The notes beneath the pieces were generated by a model. The model was not told the origin of the DNA. It made no database searches and saw only the letters and a program-made list of their open reading frames with translations. The position numbers and the translations under genes are program-made. A DNA stretch of 64,000 bases from NCBI RefSeq assembly GCF_000513895.2, contig NZ_CP165782.1:3210501-3274500 (forward strand), in the 5' to 3' direction. Every line of letters begins with the position of its first letter. Within the stretch, counting starts at the first letter, position 1. The stretch is from Ensifer sp. WSM1721 (GTDB lineage Bacteria > Pseudomonadota > Alphaproteobacteria > Rhizobiales > Rhizobiaceae). Shown piece by piece: positions 28,305-39,402 of this stretch.

Positions 28305-29549
28305 TTACTTCGCAGCCTCGACCGCCGCGACGAGTTCCTTCACCGCGTCTTCGGAGCTGAGCTCGCCGTTGAACTGGCGGGTCACCACGTCATAGATCGC
28401 GTTCTTGACGGCGGCCGGGTTGGCATGACCGTGCGCCATGGAACCATAAAGCGTGCCCTTGGCATTGGCTTCGGCCAGATCCTTGATGCCCTTCTTGCCG
28501 CAGTCGTCAAAATCCTTATCCGGAACGTCGGTGCGAGCCGGAACGGAACCCTTGACGACGTTGAAGGCCGATTGGAAGGTCGGGCTTTCGATTGCCGAGG
28601 CCATTTGCAACTGCGCTGGAACCTTGTCCTCGGAGACCTTGAACATCACGAACTGGTCGGAGTTGAAGGTGACCGAGCCTTGCGTTCCCGGGAAGCGGAT
28701 GCAGACGAAATCGGTACCCGGCTTCTTGCCGGCCTTCAGGAACTCGCCCTTCGCCCAGTCGCCCATGAACTGCAGGCCGGCCTTGTTCTCGATGACCATC
28801 GCCGAGGCGAGATTCCAGTCACGGCCGGAGAAGTTGTCGTCGACATAGGAGCGCAGCTTCGTCATCCGGTCGAAGGCCTCCTTCATCTTGTCGCCGCCGA
28901 GCGCTGCCGGATCGAGGTCGATGAAAGCCTGCTTGTAGAAGTCGTTGCCGAGCGAAAGCACGACCCCGTCGAAGATTGTGGCATCCTGCCAGGCCTGGCC
29001 GCCGTGGGCAACGGGCGTGATGCCCTGCTCCTTGAACTTGTCGAGCAGTGCGATCAGCTCTTCCCAGGTCGTCGGCTCCTTGGCGCCGGCCTTGTCGAGG
29101 GCGGCCTTGTTGATCCAGACCCAGTTCGTCGAATGGACATTGACCGGGGCGGCGATCCAGTGGCCGTCATATTTGGAGAACTGCTGCAGGGCGGCCGGAA
29201 TCACCTTCTCCCAGCCTTCCTTGGCGGCGATGTCGTCCAGGTTGCCGAGTGCGCCTTCCTTGGCCCAGTCGATAATATCGAAGCCGAGCATCTGCACCGC
29301 CGTTGGCGCGTTGCCGGCGGTGACGCGGGCGCGAAGTACCGTCATGGCTTCCTTGCCACCGCCGCCGGCGACCGGCATGTCGGTCCAGGTGATGCCCTTG
29401 CTTTCCAGATCCTTTTTCAGGACCTCAAGTGCTGTGGCCTCGCCACCGGACGTCCACCAGTGCAGCACTTCCACGTTTTCTGCTGCGCGCGCGGCCGTGG
29501 CCGCCAACATCAGTGCTGCAACAGCCGTCGTCGTCATCAACTTGCGCAT
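28305..29549 (-). CDS. Sugar ABC transporter substrate-binding protein (GtsA-like)
   Basis: A 414-residue periplasmic binding protein of the extracellular family 1. Signal peptide [22 protein letters not shown], cleaved probably before [10 protein letters not shown]. The mature start [24 protein letters not shown] resembles GtsA-like glucose/mannose-binding proteins. Two cysteines in the C-terminal half (CIRFPG and FDDCGKKG) may form a disulphide. It is the first gene of a six-gene operon (binding protein, two permeases, ATPase, GMC oxidoreductase, SDR). The enzymes encoded with it suggest the ligand is a sugar-like polyol or glycoside that is oxidised rather than phosphorylated at first; the ligand itself is not known. 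Confidence 0.95.
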   Translation of the reverse strand: MRKLMTTTAVAALMLAATAARAAENVEVLHWWTSGGEATALEVLKKDLESKGITWTDMPVAGGGGKEAMTVLRARVTAGNAPTAVQMLGFDIIDWAKEGALGNLDDIAAKEGWEKVIPAALQQFSKYDGHWIAAPVNVHSTNWVWINKAALDKAGAKEPTTWEELIALLDKFKEQGITPVAHGGQAWQDATIFDGVVLSLGNDFYKQAFIDLDPAALGGDKMKEAFDRMTKLRSYVDDNFSGRDWNLASAMVIENKAGLQFMGDWAKGEFLKAGKKPGTDFVCIRFPGTQGSVTFNSDQFVMFKVSEDKVPAQLQMASAIESPTFQSAFNVVKGSVPARTDVPDKDFDDCGKKGIKDLAEANAKGTLYGSMAHGHANPAAVKNAIYDVVTRQFNGELSSEDAVKELVAAVEAAK

Positions 29550-29656
29550 CGTTATCCTCCCGTTTGCAAGTTACCGAAGCGGAAATCTCCTCCGCCTTTT
29601 TAATGCCGCCCTCTCCTGCGGACGGCATGGGCCTGCGGCATACGCCGCCCAACCCA

Positions 29657-29672
29657 TTTAAAACGTTACACC
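29657..29672. promoter_or_regulatory. Weak LacI-type operator before the ABC-transporter operon
   Basis: TTTAAAACGTTACACC matches the regulon palindrome TTTGGAACGTTCCAAA at 11 of 16 positions, including the ACGTT core. It lies 107 bp upstream of the binding-protein gene. By itself weak; its place in front of the only unit without a clear site gives it weight. Confidence 0.4.
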
Positions 29673-29788
29673 ATTTCGTCGGCTACGACGACTTCCCCCT
29701 TCGCCGGATATCTCCCGCGCGCATCGAGGCGCAACTGACCCGCAAAGGAGCGGCGGGCCGCGATCATTGTCGTCGCACCCGATCCCAT
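29666..29788 (-). CDS. Candidate small protein of 40 residues
   Basis: A 40-codon reading frame that begins 14 bp after the aldehyde dehydrogenase stop with a strong GGGAGGA site four bases before its ATG. The product starts MGSGATTMIAARRS and ends GEVVVADEMV; it is basic in the middle with an acidic tail and no membrane segment. Its TAA stop lies inside the weak LacI-type operator. It could be the last gene of the lacI-led operon, a remnant of a longer gene, or chance. I know no family for it. Confidence 0.3.
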   Translation of the reverse strand: MGSGATTMIAARRSFAGQLRLDARGRYPAKGEVVVADEMV

Positions 29789-29802
29789 CTTTCCTCCCGA
29801 CC

Positions 29803-31311
29803 TCAGCGCGGCATCCACCAGTTGGTGCGCTGGCCGATATGCATGTTGAGCGTTTTCGTCTCCGTATAGTCCTCGACCGCGTGGCGCCCGAGTTCGCGTC
29901 CCAACCCCGACTGCCGATAACCACCGAAAGGCAGTTCCGCGGCGCCATCCATGAAGGTGTTCATCCAAATCGTGCCGGCGCGCACGCGCCGCCCGATGGT
30001 CAGGCACGTGTCGAAATCGCGGCTCCAAACGCCGGCCGAAAGTCCGTAATCGATGGAATTGGCGATGCGGATCGCCTCTTCCGCCGTCTCGAAGGTGAGC
30101 ACCGAGAGGACCGGCCCGAAGACCTCTTCTCGCGCCACCGCCATTTCCGGGCGAACGGCCGAGAGAATGGTCGGCGCCATGAACTGGCCCATCCCGAGAT
30201 CGAGCGCTGTGCCTCCCTGGGCGACGGTCGCGCCATCGCTCGACGCCGCCGAAACATAGCCGGCAATCTTTTCGAGATGTTGCGGCGTGATGATCGCGCC
30301 GACCTGCGTCTCGGGGTCGAGCGGATCGCCGACCTTCACCTTGGCCGAAAGGCTGGCGATGCGTGCGGTCACCTCCTCGGCAATGTCACAGTGCAGGATC
30401 AGCCGCGAGCCTGCATTGCAGCATTCGCCGGCATTGAAATAGGCGCCGAAGACGGCGGCATCGACGAATTCATCGAGATTGGCGTCCGGGAAGACGATCT
30501 GCGGGTTCTTGCCGCCGAGCTCGAGCGAGACCTTTTTCAAAGTCTGCGCCGCATTCGTCATGGTCAGCCTGCCGACGCCGGTCGAGCCGGTGAAGGAGAT
30601 CATGTCGACATCCGGATGGCTGGTGAGTGGCGCACCCGCTTCCGGTCCCGTGCCGACGATGATGTTGACGACCCCGGCCGGCACGCCTGCAGCTTCGAGA
30701 ATCTCGCCAAGAACGAGCGTCGAAGCGGAGGTGAGCTCCGATGGCTTCACCACCGCCGTGCAGCCGGCGGCAAGGGCGAAGGGTAACTTCTGGCTGACGA
30801 TCAGGAAGGGGAAGTTCCAGGGCGTGATGATCGAGACGACGCCGATCGGCTCGCGCAGCACGACCCCGAGCGTGCCTTCGCCGAGCGTATTGTAGCTTTC
30901 GCCCGAGAGCTCGCGGGCAAGTGCGGCCGCATAGCGCCAGATGTCCGCAGCCCCTGCCAATTCGCCCTTGGCTTGGCTGATCGGCTTGCCCGACTCGATT
31001 GCGTCGAGGAAGGCGAGTTCGTCCGCGCGCGCCGCGATCATGTCGGCCGCTTTGAGCAGGATCAGCGACCGCTCGGATGCGGTCATGCGCGCCCAGGGGC
31101 CGTCGTCGAAGGCACGTCGCGCGGCTGCGATCGCCCGTTCCGCATCCGTCTTGGTCGCCGTCTGGTAGCGGCTGACGACGACGCCATGACCGGGCGCCAC
31201 CCGCTCGATCGTCCGGCCCTCGGCGCCGCCCACCCATTGGCCGTCGATCAGCATCCGGAATTCGCGGATCTTATAGTCGCCGAGCGCCTTCGGCCTCAAC
31301 AGAACCGTCAT
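29803..31311 (-). CDS. NAD(P)-dependent aldehyde dehydrogenase
   Basis: A 502-residue ALDH of the betaine-aldehyde/broad class. Oxyanion Asn and cofactor region TPWNFPFLIVSQKLPFALAAGC; FTGSTGVGR; catalytic Glu in LELGGKNPQIVFPDAN; catalytic Cys in FNAGECCNAGSRL, where two cysteines are adjacent; C-terminal PFGGYRQSGLGRELG. Its ATG shares one base with the enoyl-CoA hydratase stop (TGATG). It oxidises an aldehyde made by the pathway to the acid, perhaps glyceraldehyde to glycerate since a glycerate kinase belongs to the same putative regulon, but this is conjecture. Confidence 0.93.
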   Translation of the reverse strand: MTVLLRPKALGDYKIREFRMLIDGQWVGGAEGRTIERVAPGHGVVVSRYQTATKTDAERAIAAARRAFDDGPWARMTASERSLILLKAADMIAARADELAFLDAIESGKPISQAKGELAGAADIWRYAAALARELSGESYNTLGEGTLGVVLREPIGVVSIITPWNFPFLIVSQKLPFALAAGCTAVVKPSELTSASTLVLGEILEAAGVPAGVVNIIVGTGPEAGAPLTSHPDVDMISFTGSTGVGRLTMTNAAQTLKKVSLELGGKNPQIVFPDANLDEFVDAAVFGAYFNAGECCNAGSRLILHCDIAEEVTARIASLSAKVKVGDPLDPETQVGAIITPQHLEKIAGYVSAASSDGATVAQGGTALDLGMGQFMAPTILSAVRPEMAVAREEVFGPVLSVLTFETAEEAIRIANSIDYGLSAGVWSRDFDTCLTIGRRVRAGTIWMNTFMDGAAELPFGGYRQSGLGRELGRHAVEDYTETKTLNMHIGQRTNWWMPR

Positions 31312-32090
31312 CACCAGTCTCCCTTGAAGCGCGCTTCGCGCTTTTCGCTGAAGGCCGCGACACCTTCCTTGAGATCGCCGGTCTTGGCGACCAGGATGGA
31401 GCCCAGCGCCTCGACCGCCGCGCCCTTGTCCTCGCCATTGGCCGAAGCGATCATCAGTTTCGACACTTCGAGCGCCGCCGGCCCGCGACTCGCAATCCGC
31501 GCCGCATAATCCCGCGCCGCTTGCATTACCGTTCCGGTCTCGGCGACCGCATCGATGAGGCCCTCGGCCCTCGCCTCTTCCGCCGAGAACATCTCGCCAC
31601 CGAGCACCATGCGGCGGACAATCTGCGCGCCGAAGCGGGTGACGAGGCGCTGCGTGCCTGACCAGCCGGGCACCATGCCAAGGCTCGTCTCGGGTAGGCC
31701 GATCGTCACCTGTCTCTCGGCAATGCGGATGTCCGCTGCCGCCGCCAGTTCCAGCCCGCCACCGAGCGCGTGACCGTTCAAGGCGGCGATGACCGGCATG
31801 CGCAGGGTCGCCAAACGCTCGAAGACGCGATGGCCGAAGCGCACCCAATCATGGCCGAAGGCGGCGGGCTCCATGCCACCCCACGCCTTGATGTCGCCGC
31901 CGGCGGAAAAGGCCTTGCCTTCGCCTGTAAGAATGACGACACGTACGTCCCGCTCGGCCTCGACCCTGTCGCAAGCAGAAGCGAGCGCCTTCAGCATGTC
32001 GATGTCGAAGGCATTCAGTTTTTCCGGCCGTGCAACGGTCATCGTCGCGACCGCACCGTCGAACTCAACCCGGATGCGTCCGTCAGCCAT
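31311..32090 (-). CDS. Enoyl-CoA hydratase/isomerase (crotonase)
   Basis: A 259-residue crotonase-fold protein. The two oxyanion-hole regions are AFSAGGDIKAWGG and NGHALGGGLELAAAADIRIA; the catalytic acidic position is in LPETSLGMVPGWSGTQRL. The start ATG lies inside the last codons of the CoA-transferase gene (8-bp overlap), so translation is coupled. It should hydrate, isomerise or cleave an acyl-CoA made by the transferase next to it. Its presence with sugar-type transport and dehydrogenases is unusual and points to a substrate with an acid side chain or to ring opening to an unsaturated acid. Confidence 0.93.
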   Translation of the reverse strand: MADGRIRVEFDGAVATMTVARPEKLNAFDIDMLKALASACDRVEAERDVRVVILTGEGKAFSAGGDIKAWGGMEPAAFGHDWVRFGHRVFERLATLRMPVIAALNGHALGGGLELAAAADIRIAERQVTIGLPETSLGMVPGWSGTQRLVTRFGAQIVRRMVLGGEMFSAEEARAEGLIDAVAETGTVMQAARDYAARIASRGPAALEVSKLMIASANGEDKGAAVEALGSILVAKTGDLKEGVAAFSEKREARFKGDW

Positions 32091-33708
32091 CGGCGCCTCC
32101 CGCGAGCCGGCGCGGCGCCTTGGCGGGCAGAGTGAGGCCGATCGGCGCCTCGCCGAACAAGACCGCATCCATCACTCTCAGCTTATCGGAGACGATCAGC
32201 GGGAATTCCGACTGGTCGAGAATATGCGTCTCAAGATCGACGCCCGGTGCGATTTCCGTGACCACAATGCCGTCCGGCGTCAGCTTCATCACGCAGCGTT
32301 CCGTGACATAGGTGACGTCCTGCCCTTGCTCGATGGCCCGGCGGCCGGAGAAGGTAACGTGCTCGACCTCTCTGACGAGCTTCTTGAGCTTGCCTTCCTT
32401 CTCGATGACGAGCCGGCCGTCCGCCACGCCAAGTTTCGCTCCGGCATTGAACATGCCGGAGAAGACGATCTTCTTCGCCCGCGCGGTGATATCGACGAAG
32501 CCCCCTGCCCCGGCTGTCACATGCGGGCGGAAGCTGAGCTTCGAGACGTTCACCGAGCCCGAACGGTCGATCTCCAGGAAGGAGAGCAGCGACGCGTCGA
32601 AGCCGGCGCCCTGGAAATAGGTGAACTGGTAAGGCGACGGCATGAAGGCGTCCGCATTGGACGCGCAGCCGAAGGCGAAGTCGAGCAGCGGCACGCCGCC
32701 GACCGCGCCCTGCTCGATCACCCAGGTGACGGCGCCGTGAAGCCCTTCCTCCAGCAGAATGCGCGGCACATTGGCCGAGATGCCGAAGCCGAGATTGACG
32801 GCGCTTCCGGCCTGAAGCTCCTGCGCGACACGGCGCGCGATCACCTTCTGGATGTTGAATTCCGGCAGCCGGAAGCTGTCGAGCGGCCGGAAGATCTCGC
32901 CGGAAATGGCCGGATCGTAAAGCGTCTGCGTCGTCTGCTTCTGGTCGGGATCGACGACGACGTAATCGACGAGGACACCCGGCACGCGCACATCATGGGG
33001 TTTCAGCGAACCCTCCTTGGCGATGCGCTGCACCTGGGCGATGACGATGCCGCCATTGTTGCGGGCGGCGAGCGCCTGATCGAGGCCGCCGAGATAGGCT
33101 CCCTCATGCTCATAGGTGAGATTGCCGCGCTCGTCCGCCGTCGTGGCGCGGATGATCGCCACCTCAGGCGCGATCGCCCTGAAATAGAGCCAGTCCTCGC
33201 CTTCGAAGGTGACCTTTTTGACGACCGGTTCGGCGGCGGCGGAGGGATTCATCGCGCAGCCTTCGCGCGACGGGTCGACGAAAGTGTCGAGCCCGACCTT
33301 GGTCATGACCCCCGGACGCTTTGCCGCCGCCTCACGATGCATGTCGAAGAGGATGCCTGACGGAATGTTGTAGGCCGCTACTTCGTCCGCGCCGATCATC
33401 TGCCAGATCAGCGGCGGCTCGGCGGTCGAGGGGCCGGAAGGATAGGAGCCGCCGATGATCTTCTTCAGAAGGCCCCGCTTGGCGATGTAGTCGACGCCCT
33501 TGATGCCGCTCATGTCGCCGGCGGCGATCGGATGCAGCGTCGTGATATCCCGGGGATGGCCCGTTGCATCGAAGCGCTCGCCGATCGCCTTCAGCATCAG
33601 GTCCGGGCAGCCGAGGCCGCTGGACGAGGAAACCGAAACGATTGCCCCGTCCGGGATGAGAGCGGCCGCTTCGGCAGGGGAAATGTGCTTGCTCATGGTC
33701 ATGCGCAC
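32083..33708 (-). CDS. Family I CoA-transferase (acyl-CoA:carboxylate)
   Basis: A 541-residue fused alpha-beta CoA-transferase of the propionate/acetate CoA-transferase kind. Both glycine-rich domains are seen; the catalytic Glu is in WVIEQGAVGG (the ExGxxG motif) at about residue 335. It moves CoA from a donor such as acetyl- or succinyl-CoA to a carboxylic acid of the pathway. The start used is a GTG directly after the Gfo/Idh stop, six bases from AGGA; ATGs at 33702 and 33696 are alternatives two and four codons in. It is followed by an overlapping crotonase gene. Confidence 0.92.
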   Translation of the reverse strand: MRMTMSKHISPAEAAALIPDGAIVSVSSSSGLGCPDLMLKAIGERFDATGHPRDITTLHPIAAGDMSGIKGVDYIAKRGLLKKIIGGSYPSGPSTAEPPLIWQMIGADEVAAYNIPSGILFDMHREAAAKRPGVMTKVGLDTFVDPSREGCAMNPSAAAEPVVKKVTFEGEDWLYFRAIAPEVAIIRATTADERGNLTYEHEGAYLGGLDQALAARNNGGIVIAQVQRIAKEGSLKPHDVRVPGVLVDYVVVDPDQKQTTQTLYDPAISGEIFRPLDSFRLPEFNIQKVIARRVAQELQAGSAVNLGFGISANVPRILLEEGLHGAVTWVIEQGAVGGVPLLDFAFGCASNADAFMPSPYQFTYFQGAGFDASLLSFLEIDRSGSVNVSKLSFRPHVTAGAGGFVDITARAKKIVFSGMFNAGAKLGVADGRLVIEKEGKLKKLVREVEHVTFSGRRAIEQGQDVTYVTERCVMKLTPDGIVVTEIAPGVDLETHILDQSEFPLIVSDKLRVMDAVLFGEAPIGLTLPAKAPRRLAGGADG

Positions 33709-35750
<2,042 letters not shown>

Positions 35751-35795
35751 CACTATCCTCCCCACCGGCATTTCTTATCTCTTGCTTCCTTAATA

Positions 35796-35811
35796 ATTGG
35801 AACGTTCCAAA
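35796..35811. promoter_or_regulatory. LacI-type operator before lacI
   Basis: ATTGGAACGTTCCAAA contains a perfect 14-bp palindrome, TTGGAACGTTCCAA, with the central CG expected of LacI-family sites. It lies 45 bp upstream of the regulator start and fits autoregulation. Confidence 0.75.
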
Positions 35812-35890
35812 CTCGTCAAGTGGCATTTGCTCACTTTTTTGAATCCGCTGTTGGTCGGCAGTCCGCGCGACGCCAGTGAATGGCTCTGAG

Positions 35891-35925
35891 TTAACCCCTT
35901 GATGTAGTTGGTGCGAAGGGGTTAA
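35891..35925. promoter_or_regulatory. Perfect 10-bp inverted repeat between lacI and the DUF993 gene
   Basis: TTAACCCCTT (35891-35900) and AAGGGGTTAA (35916-35925) are separated by 15 bases. The sequence differs from the LacI-type sites. It lies in the middle of the divergent promoter region, so it may be a site for a second regulator or an RNA hairpin; there is no T tract after it. Confidence 0.5.
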
Positions 35926-36002
35926 GCGGCACAGAGGACAATGGTTACAGGGACCGAGAAGGCTTCTGCTGAGATGCGGAGCATCGCTTTTCCGTCTTGA
36001 TA

Positions 36003-36018
36003 TTTGGAACGATCTAAA
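36003..36018. promoter_or_regulatory. LacI-type operator before the DUF993 gene
   Basis: TTTGGAACGATCTAAA matches the regulon palindrome at 14 of 16 positions, with a perfect left half-site. It lies 31 bp upstream of the DUF993 start, a fitting place for repression. Confidence 0.6.
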
Positions 36019-36049
36019 TTATTCGATGCCGCAAACTAGAGGAGGATGC

Positions 36050-37219
36050 ATGCCGATGACCAGCGTTTTGCTGCCGCGCCAAGACGGCTCGCTCGAAGAA
36101 TACCGGCTCCAGGGAACGCCGATCGCCCGGCCGGGTGCGGTGCCGCGCTTCAACCGCATCGCCTATGCGGCGGCGCATGTCGTTTCCGATCCGCCTCGCG
36201 ACGTCGACCCCTGGGGAAATCCGGCGATCGACTGGGAGGCGACGATGGCGTTCCGCCATCATCTGTGGGGGCTCGGCTTCAAGATCGCCGAGGCGATGGA
36301 TACCGCCCAGCGCGGCATGGGCCTTTCCTGGGCCGACGCCCAGCAACTGATCCGCCGTTCGCTCGCCGAGGCGCGGAGCGTTCCGGGCGCCGATCTTGCC
36401 TGCGGCGCCGGCACCGACCAGCTTTCACCCGCGCAAGCGCGGTCGATCGAGGAGGTCATCGCGGCTTACGAGGAGCAGATCGGTTTTGTCGAGGGAGAGG
36501 GCGGCCGGGCGATCATGATGGCGAGCCGCGCGCTTGCGCGGGTGGCGCGCTCTGCCGACGATTACCGGCGCGTCTACGGCCATATTCTCGGCCAGGCGAA
36601 GGAAAAGGTCGTGCTGCACTGGCTCGGCGACATGTTCGACCCGCAACTCAAAGGTTACTGGGGCTCGGAGAACTTCGAGGAGGCGCTCGCGACCGTGCTG
36701 TCGATCATTGGCGAGAACAGCGCCAAGGTCGAGGGCATCAAGATCTCGCTGCTCGACAATGCCAAGGAGGTGGCGCTGCGCAACGGCCTGCCGGACGGCG
36801 TGCTCTGCTTCACCGGTGACGACTTCAACTATGCGGAGCTGATCGAGGGCGATGGCGAGAGATACAGCCACGCACTGCTCGGCATCTTCGACGCCGTCGC
36901 GCCGTCCGCCTCCAAGGCGCTCGCTGCTCTCGCGGCGGGCGATCTTTCGACCTTCCGCGGCACGATCGAGCCGACCGTACCCTTGTCGCGCAAGATCTTC
37001 GAGGCGCCGACGCAATATTACAAGGCCGGCGTCGTCTTCCTCGCCTGGCTCAACGGCCACCAGCGCCACTTCACCCTGCCGGCCGGCCTGCAGTCGGCTC
37101 GCGGGCTCCTGCATTATGCCGACATCTTCCGTCTGGCCGATCAGGCCAATGTGCTGGACAAGCCGGATTTGGCAGCGGCGCGGATGCGCAACCTCCTTGC
37201 GGTGCTGGGAGTGGAGTAG
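36050..37219 (+). CDS. DUF993 (dihydrodipicolinate-synthase-like) protein
   Basis: A 389-residue protein of DUF993, a branch of the DHDPS/N-acetylneuraminate lyase TIM-barrel superfamily. Seen: MAFRHHLWGLGFKIAEAMDTAQRGMGLSW near residues 65-95, EVIAAYEEQIGFVEGEGGRAIMMASRAL, and KVVLHWLGDMFDPQLKGYWGS, conserved blocks of this family as I recall it. It ends with a long helical part. By fold it could be a Schiff-base aldolase or lyase; no experimental role is known to me. The ATG at 36050 follows GGAGG by four bases. It is divergent from lacI with its own LacI-type site, so it belongs to the catabolic regulon and may cleave the oxidised carbon skeleton. Confidence 0.9.
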   Translation: MPMTSVLLPRQDGSLEEYRLQGTPIARPGAVPRFNRIAYAAAHVVSDPPRDVDPWGNPAIDWEATMAFRHHLWGLGFKIAEAMDTAQRGMGLSWADAQQLIRRSLAEARSVPGADLACGAGTDQLSPAQARSIEEVIAAYEEQIGFVEGEGGRAIMMASRALARVARSADDYRRVYGHILGQAKEKVVLHWLGDMFDPQLKGYWGSENFEEALATVLSIIGENSAKVEGIKISLLDNAKEVALRNGLPDGVLCFTGDDFNYAELIEGDGERYSHALLGIFDAVAPSASKALAALAAGDLSTFRGTIEPTVPLSRKIFEAPTQYYKAGVVFLAWLNGHQRHFTLPAGLQSARGLLHYADIFRLADQANVLDKPDLAAARMRNLLAVLGVE

Positions 37220-37224
37220 GCGGA

Positions 37225-39312
37225 CTAAGAGGCGGGCGAGGGCGGCGCTACGGCCACCAACCCCTTCTTCGCCAGCATCGCGTCCGGGCTCGGCAGCTTG
37301 CCGCGGAAGGCCTTATAGGCGTCTTCCGGGTCTATCGAGCCGCCGACGGAATAGATGTTGTCCTTGAGCCTGGCCGCCATCGCGGGGTCGAAGGGATTGC
37401 CGGTCTCCTCGAAGGCGGCGAAGGCGTCGGCGTCGAGCACTTCCGACCACATGTAAGAGTAGTAGCCGGCGGAATAGCCGTCGCCGGAGAAGACGTGCAG
37501 GAAGTGCGGGCTGCGGTGACGCATGACGATCGATTTCGGCATGCCGATTTTCTCGAGTGTCGCCGCTTCCAGCATCATCGGATCGCTGACCGGTTCCGCC
37601 GTGTGGTAGGCCATGTCGACGAGCGCCGAGGCGGTGAACTCGACGGTGGCGAAGCCGGAATTGAAAGTTCGGGCCGCAAGCACCTTGTCGAGCAGCGCCT
37701 CGGGCATCGGTTCGCCGGTCCGGTAGTGGATCGCATATTTCCTCAGGATCTCCGGCACCGTCAGCCAATGTTCATAAAGCTGCGACGGCAGTTCGACGAA
37801 ATCGCGCGAAACGCCGGTGCCGGAGACGGTCGGGTAGGTGACATCGGAAAGCATGCCGTGCAGTGCGTGGCCGAATTCGTGGAAGAGGGTGCGGGCGTCA
37901 TCGATCGAGAGCAATGCCGGCTTGCCGTCGGCGGGCTTTGCGAAATTGCAGACATTGTACACGATCGGGATTTCGCCGATCGTGCCGTTCTCGAGCTTCA
38001 GCTTGTGCTGCGACTGGAACGAGCTCATCCAGGCGCCGGAGCGCTTGGAGGGACGGGCGAAATAGTCGCCGAGGAAGAGCGCCACGAGCTTGCCCGAGGC
38101 GTCGCGAATCTCGAAGACGCGGACATCCGGATGATAGGCGGTAATACCCTTCTTCTCCGTCGCCATGATGCCGAAAAGACGATGGGCGACATCGAAGCAG
38201 GCATCGATGATCTTTTCGAGCTGCAGATAGGGCTTCAACTCGCTTTCCGAGAAGCTGAACTTTTCAGTCCTCAGCTTTTCGGCATAGTGGCGCCAGTCCC
38301 ACGGCATGACCTCGTGATTGCGGCCTTCCGCCGCGATCAGCTTGGCGAGATCGGCCTCCTCTTCACGGGCGCGTGCCACCGCCTTTTCCCAGACCTGCAG
38401 CAACAGGCTCGTGACGGCCTCCGGCGTCTTCGCCATCGTATCGTCGAGCTTCAGGCTCGCATAGTTCGCGTAGCCGAGCAGCTTCGCCTTCTCCGCCCTG
38501 AGTGCGAGCGTCTCGGCGATGATGGCGCGGTTGTCGGTCTCGCCGCCGTTTTCGCCGCGCGCCGTCCAGGCTCGGAACGCCTGCTCGCGAAGCTCCCGGT
38601 TCTCCGAAAAGGTCAGGAACGGCTCGATGATCGAACGCGACAGAGTGACCGCGTATTTACCCTCCTCGCCGCGGTCGCGCGCGACGGCCGCCATCGCGTC
38701 CCTGAGGAAGTCGGGGAGACCCGCCAGGTCCTCTTCGCTTGTCAGCAGCAGCACCCAGTCCTTCTCGTCGGCAAGCACGTTCTGACCGAATTTCGCTCCG
38801 AGACCGGCGAGCCTCTCGTTGATCGCCGCAAGACGCTCCTGCTCGGGTTTTTCGAGCTTGGCGCCCGATTTCACAAAGCCCTTCCAGTGCCGTTCGAGGA
38901 CGCGCGTCGCCTCGAGATCGAGGCCGAGCTCTTCCCGCTGCTCCCAGAGCGTATCGATTCGGCGGAATAGGGCGGGATTGGTGCCGATCTTCGAGTAATG
39001 CCGCGACATCTTCGGCGCGATCTCGCGCTCGAGCGCCTGGATCATCTCGTTGGTATGTGCTCCCGCCTTGGTCCAGAAAAGCGCAGAGACGCGCGAAAGA
39101 TCATCTCCGGCGATTTCCAGCGCCACGATGGTGTTCTCGAAGCTTGGCGGCTCCGGATTGTTGGCGATCGCGTCGACCTCCGCGTCGTGGCTCGCGAAGG
39201 CCGCATCGAAGGCGGGCGCGAAATCTTCGTCCTTGATCGCTTCGAAACGCGGCAGACCTTCATGCCCGGTCCAGTTCACCAGGGCGGGATTGAGCGAAGC
39301 ACTCGCAGTCAT
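37225..39312 (-). CDS. dcp: M3-family metallopeptidase (peptidyl-dipeptidase Dcp/oligopeptidase)
   Basis: A 695-residue thimet-type zinc peptidase. The zinc site HEFGH in LFHEFGHALHGMLSD lies near residue 477, with the third ligand Glu in the following SRDFVELPSQLYEHW helix. The length and the late segment FLHVFSGDGYSAGYYSYMWSEVLDADAF fit the Dcp/OpdA group, cytoplasmic enzymes that degrade short peptides. There is no signal peptide. It is convergent with the DUF993 gene with only five bases between stops and no visible terminator. Dcp and OpdA cannot be separated safely by eye. Confidence 0.92.
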   Translation of the reverse strand: MTASASLNPALVNWTGHEGLPRFEAIKDEDFAPAFDAAFASHDAEVDAIANNPEPPSFENTIVALEIAGDDLSRVSALFWTKAGAHTNEMIQALEREIAPKMSRHYSKIGTNPALFRRIDTLWEQREELGLDLEATRVLERHWKGFVKSGAKLEKPEQERLAAINERLAGLGAKFGQNVLADEKDWVLLLTSEEDLAGLPDFLRDAMAAVARDRGEEGKYAVTLSRSIIEPFLTFSENRELREQAFRAWTARGENGGETDNRAIIAETLALRAEKAKLLGYANYASLKLDDTMAKTPEAVTSLLLQVWEKAVARAREEEADLAKLIAAEGRNHEVMPWDWRHYAEKLRTEKFSFSESELKPYLQLEKIIDACFDVAHRLFGIMATEKKGITAYHPDVRVFEIRDASGKLVALFLGDYFARPSKRSGAWMSSFQSQHKLKLENGTIGEIPIVYNVCNFAKPADGKPALLSIDDARTLFHEFGHALHGMLSDVTYPTVSGTGVSRDFVELPSQLYEHWLTVPEILRKYAIHYRTGEPMPEALLDKVLAARTFNSGFATVEFTASALVDMAYHTAEPVSDPMMLEAATLEKIGMPKSIVMRHRSPHFLHVFSGDGYSAGYYSYMWSEVLDADAFAAFEETGNPFDPAMAARLKDNIYSVGGSIDPEDAYKAFRGKLPSPDAMLAKKGLVAVAPPSPAS

Positions 39313-39402
39313 GGGATTCCTTTCGCATGCAGGACCGGCAAAGCCGGAAGAGGTTGCGCGCGAGGCGCGGAGAAAGTCAGGTGGTCCGGCCGAAGCCGGC
39401 CG

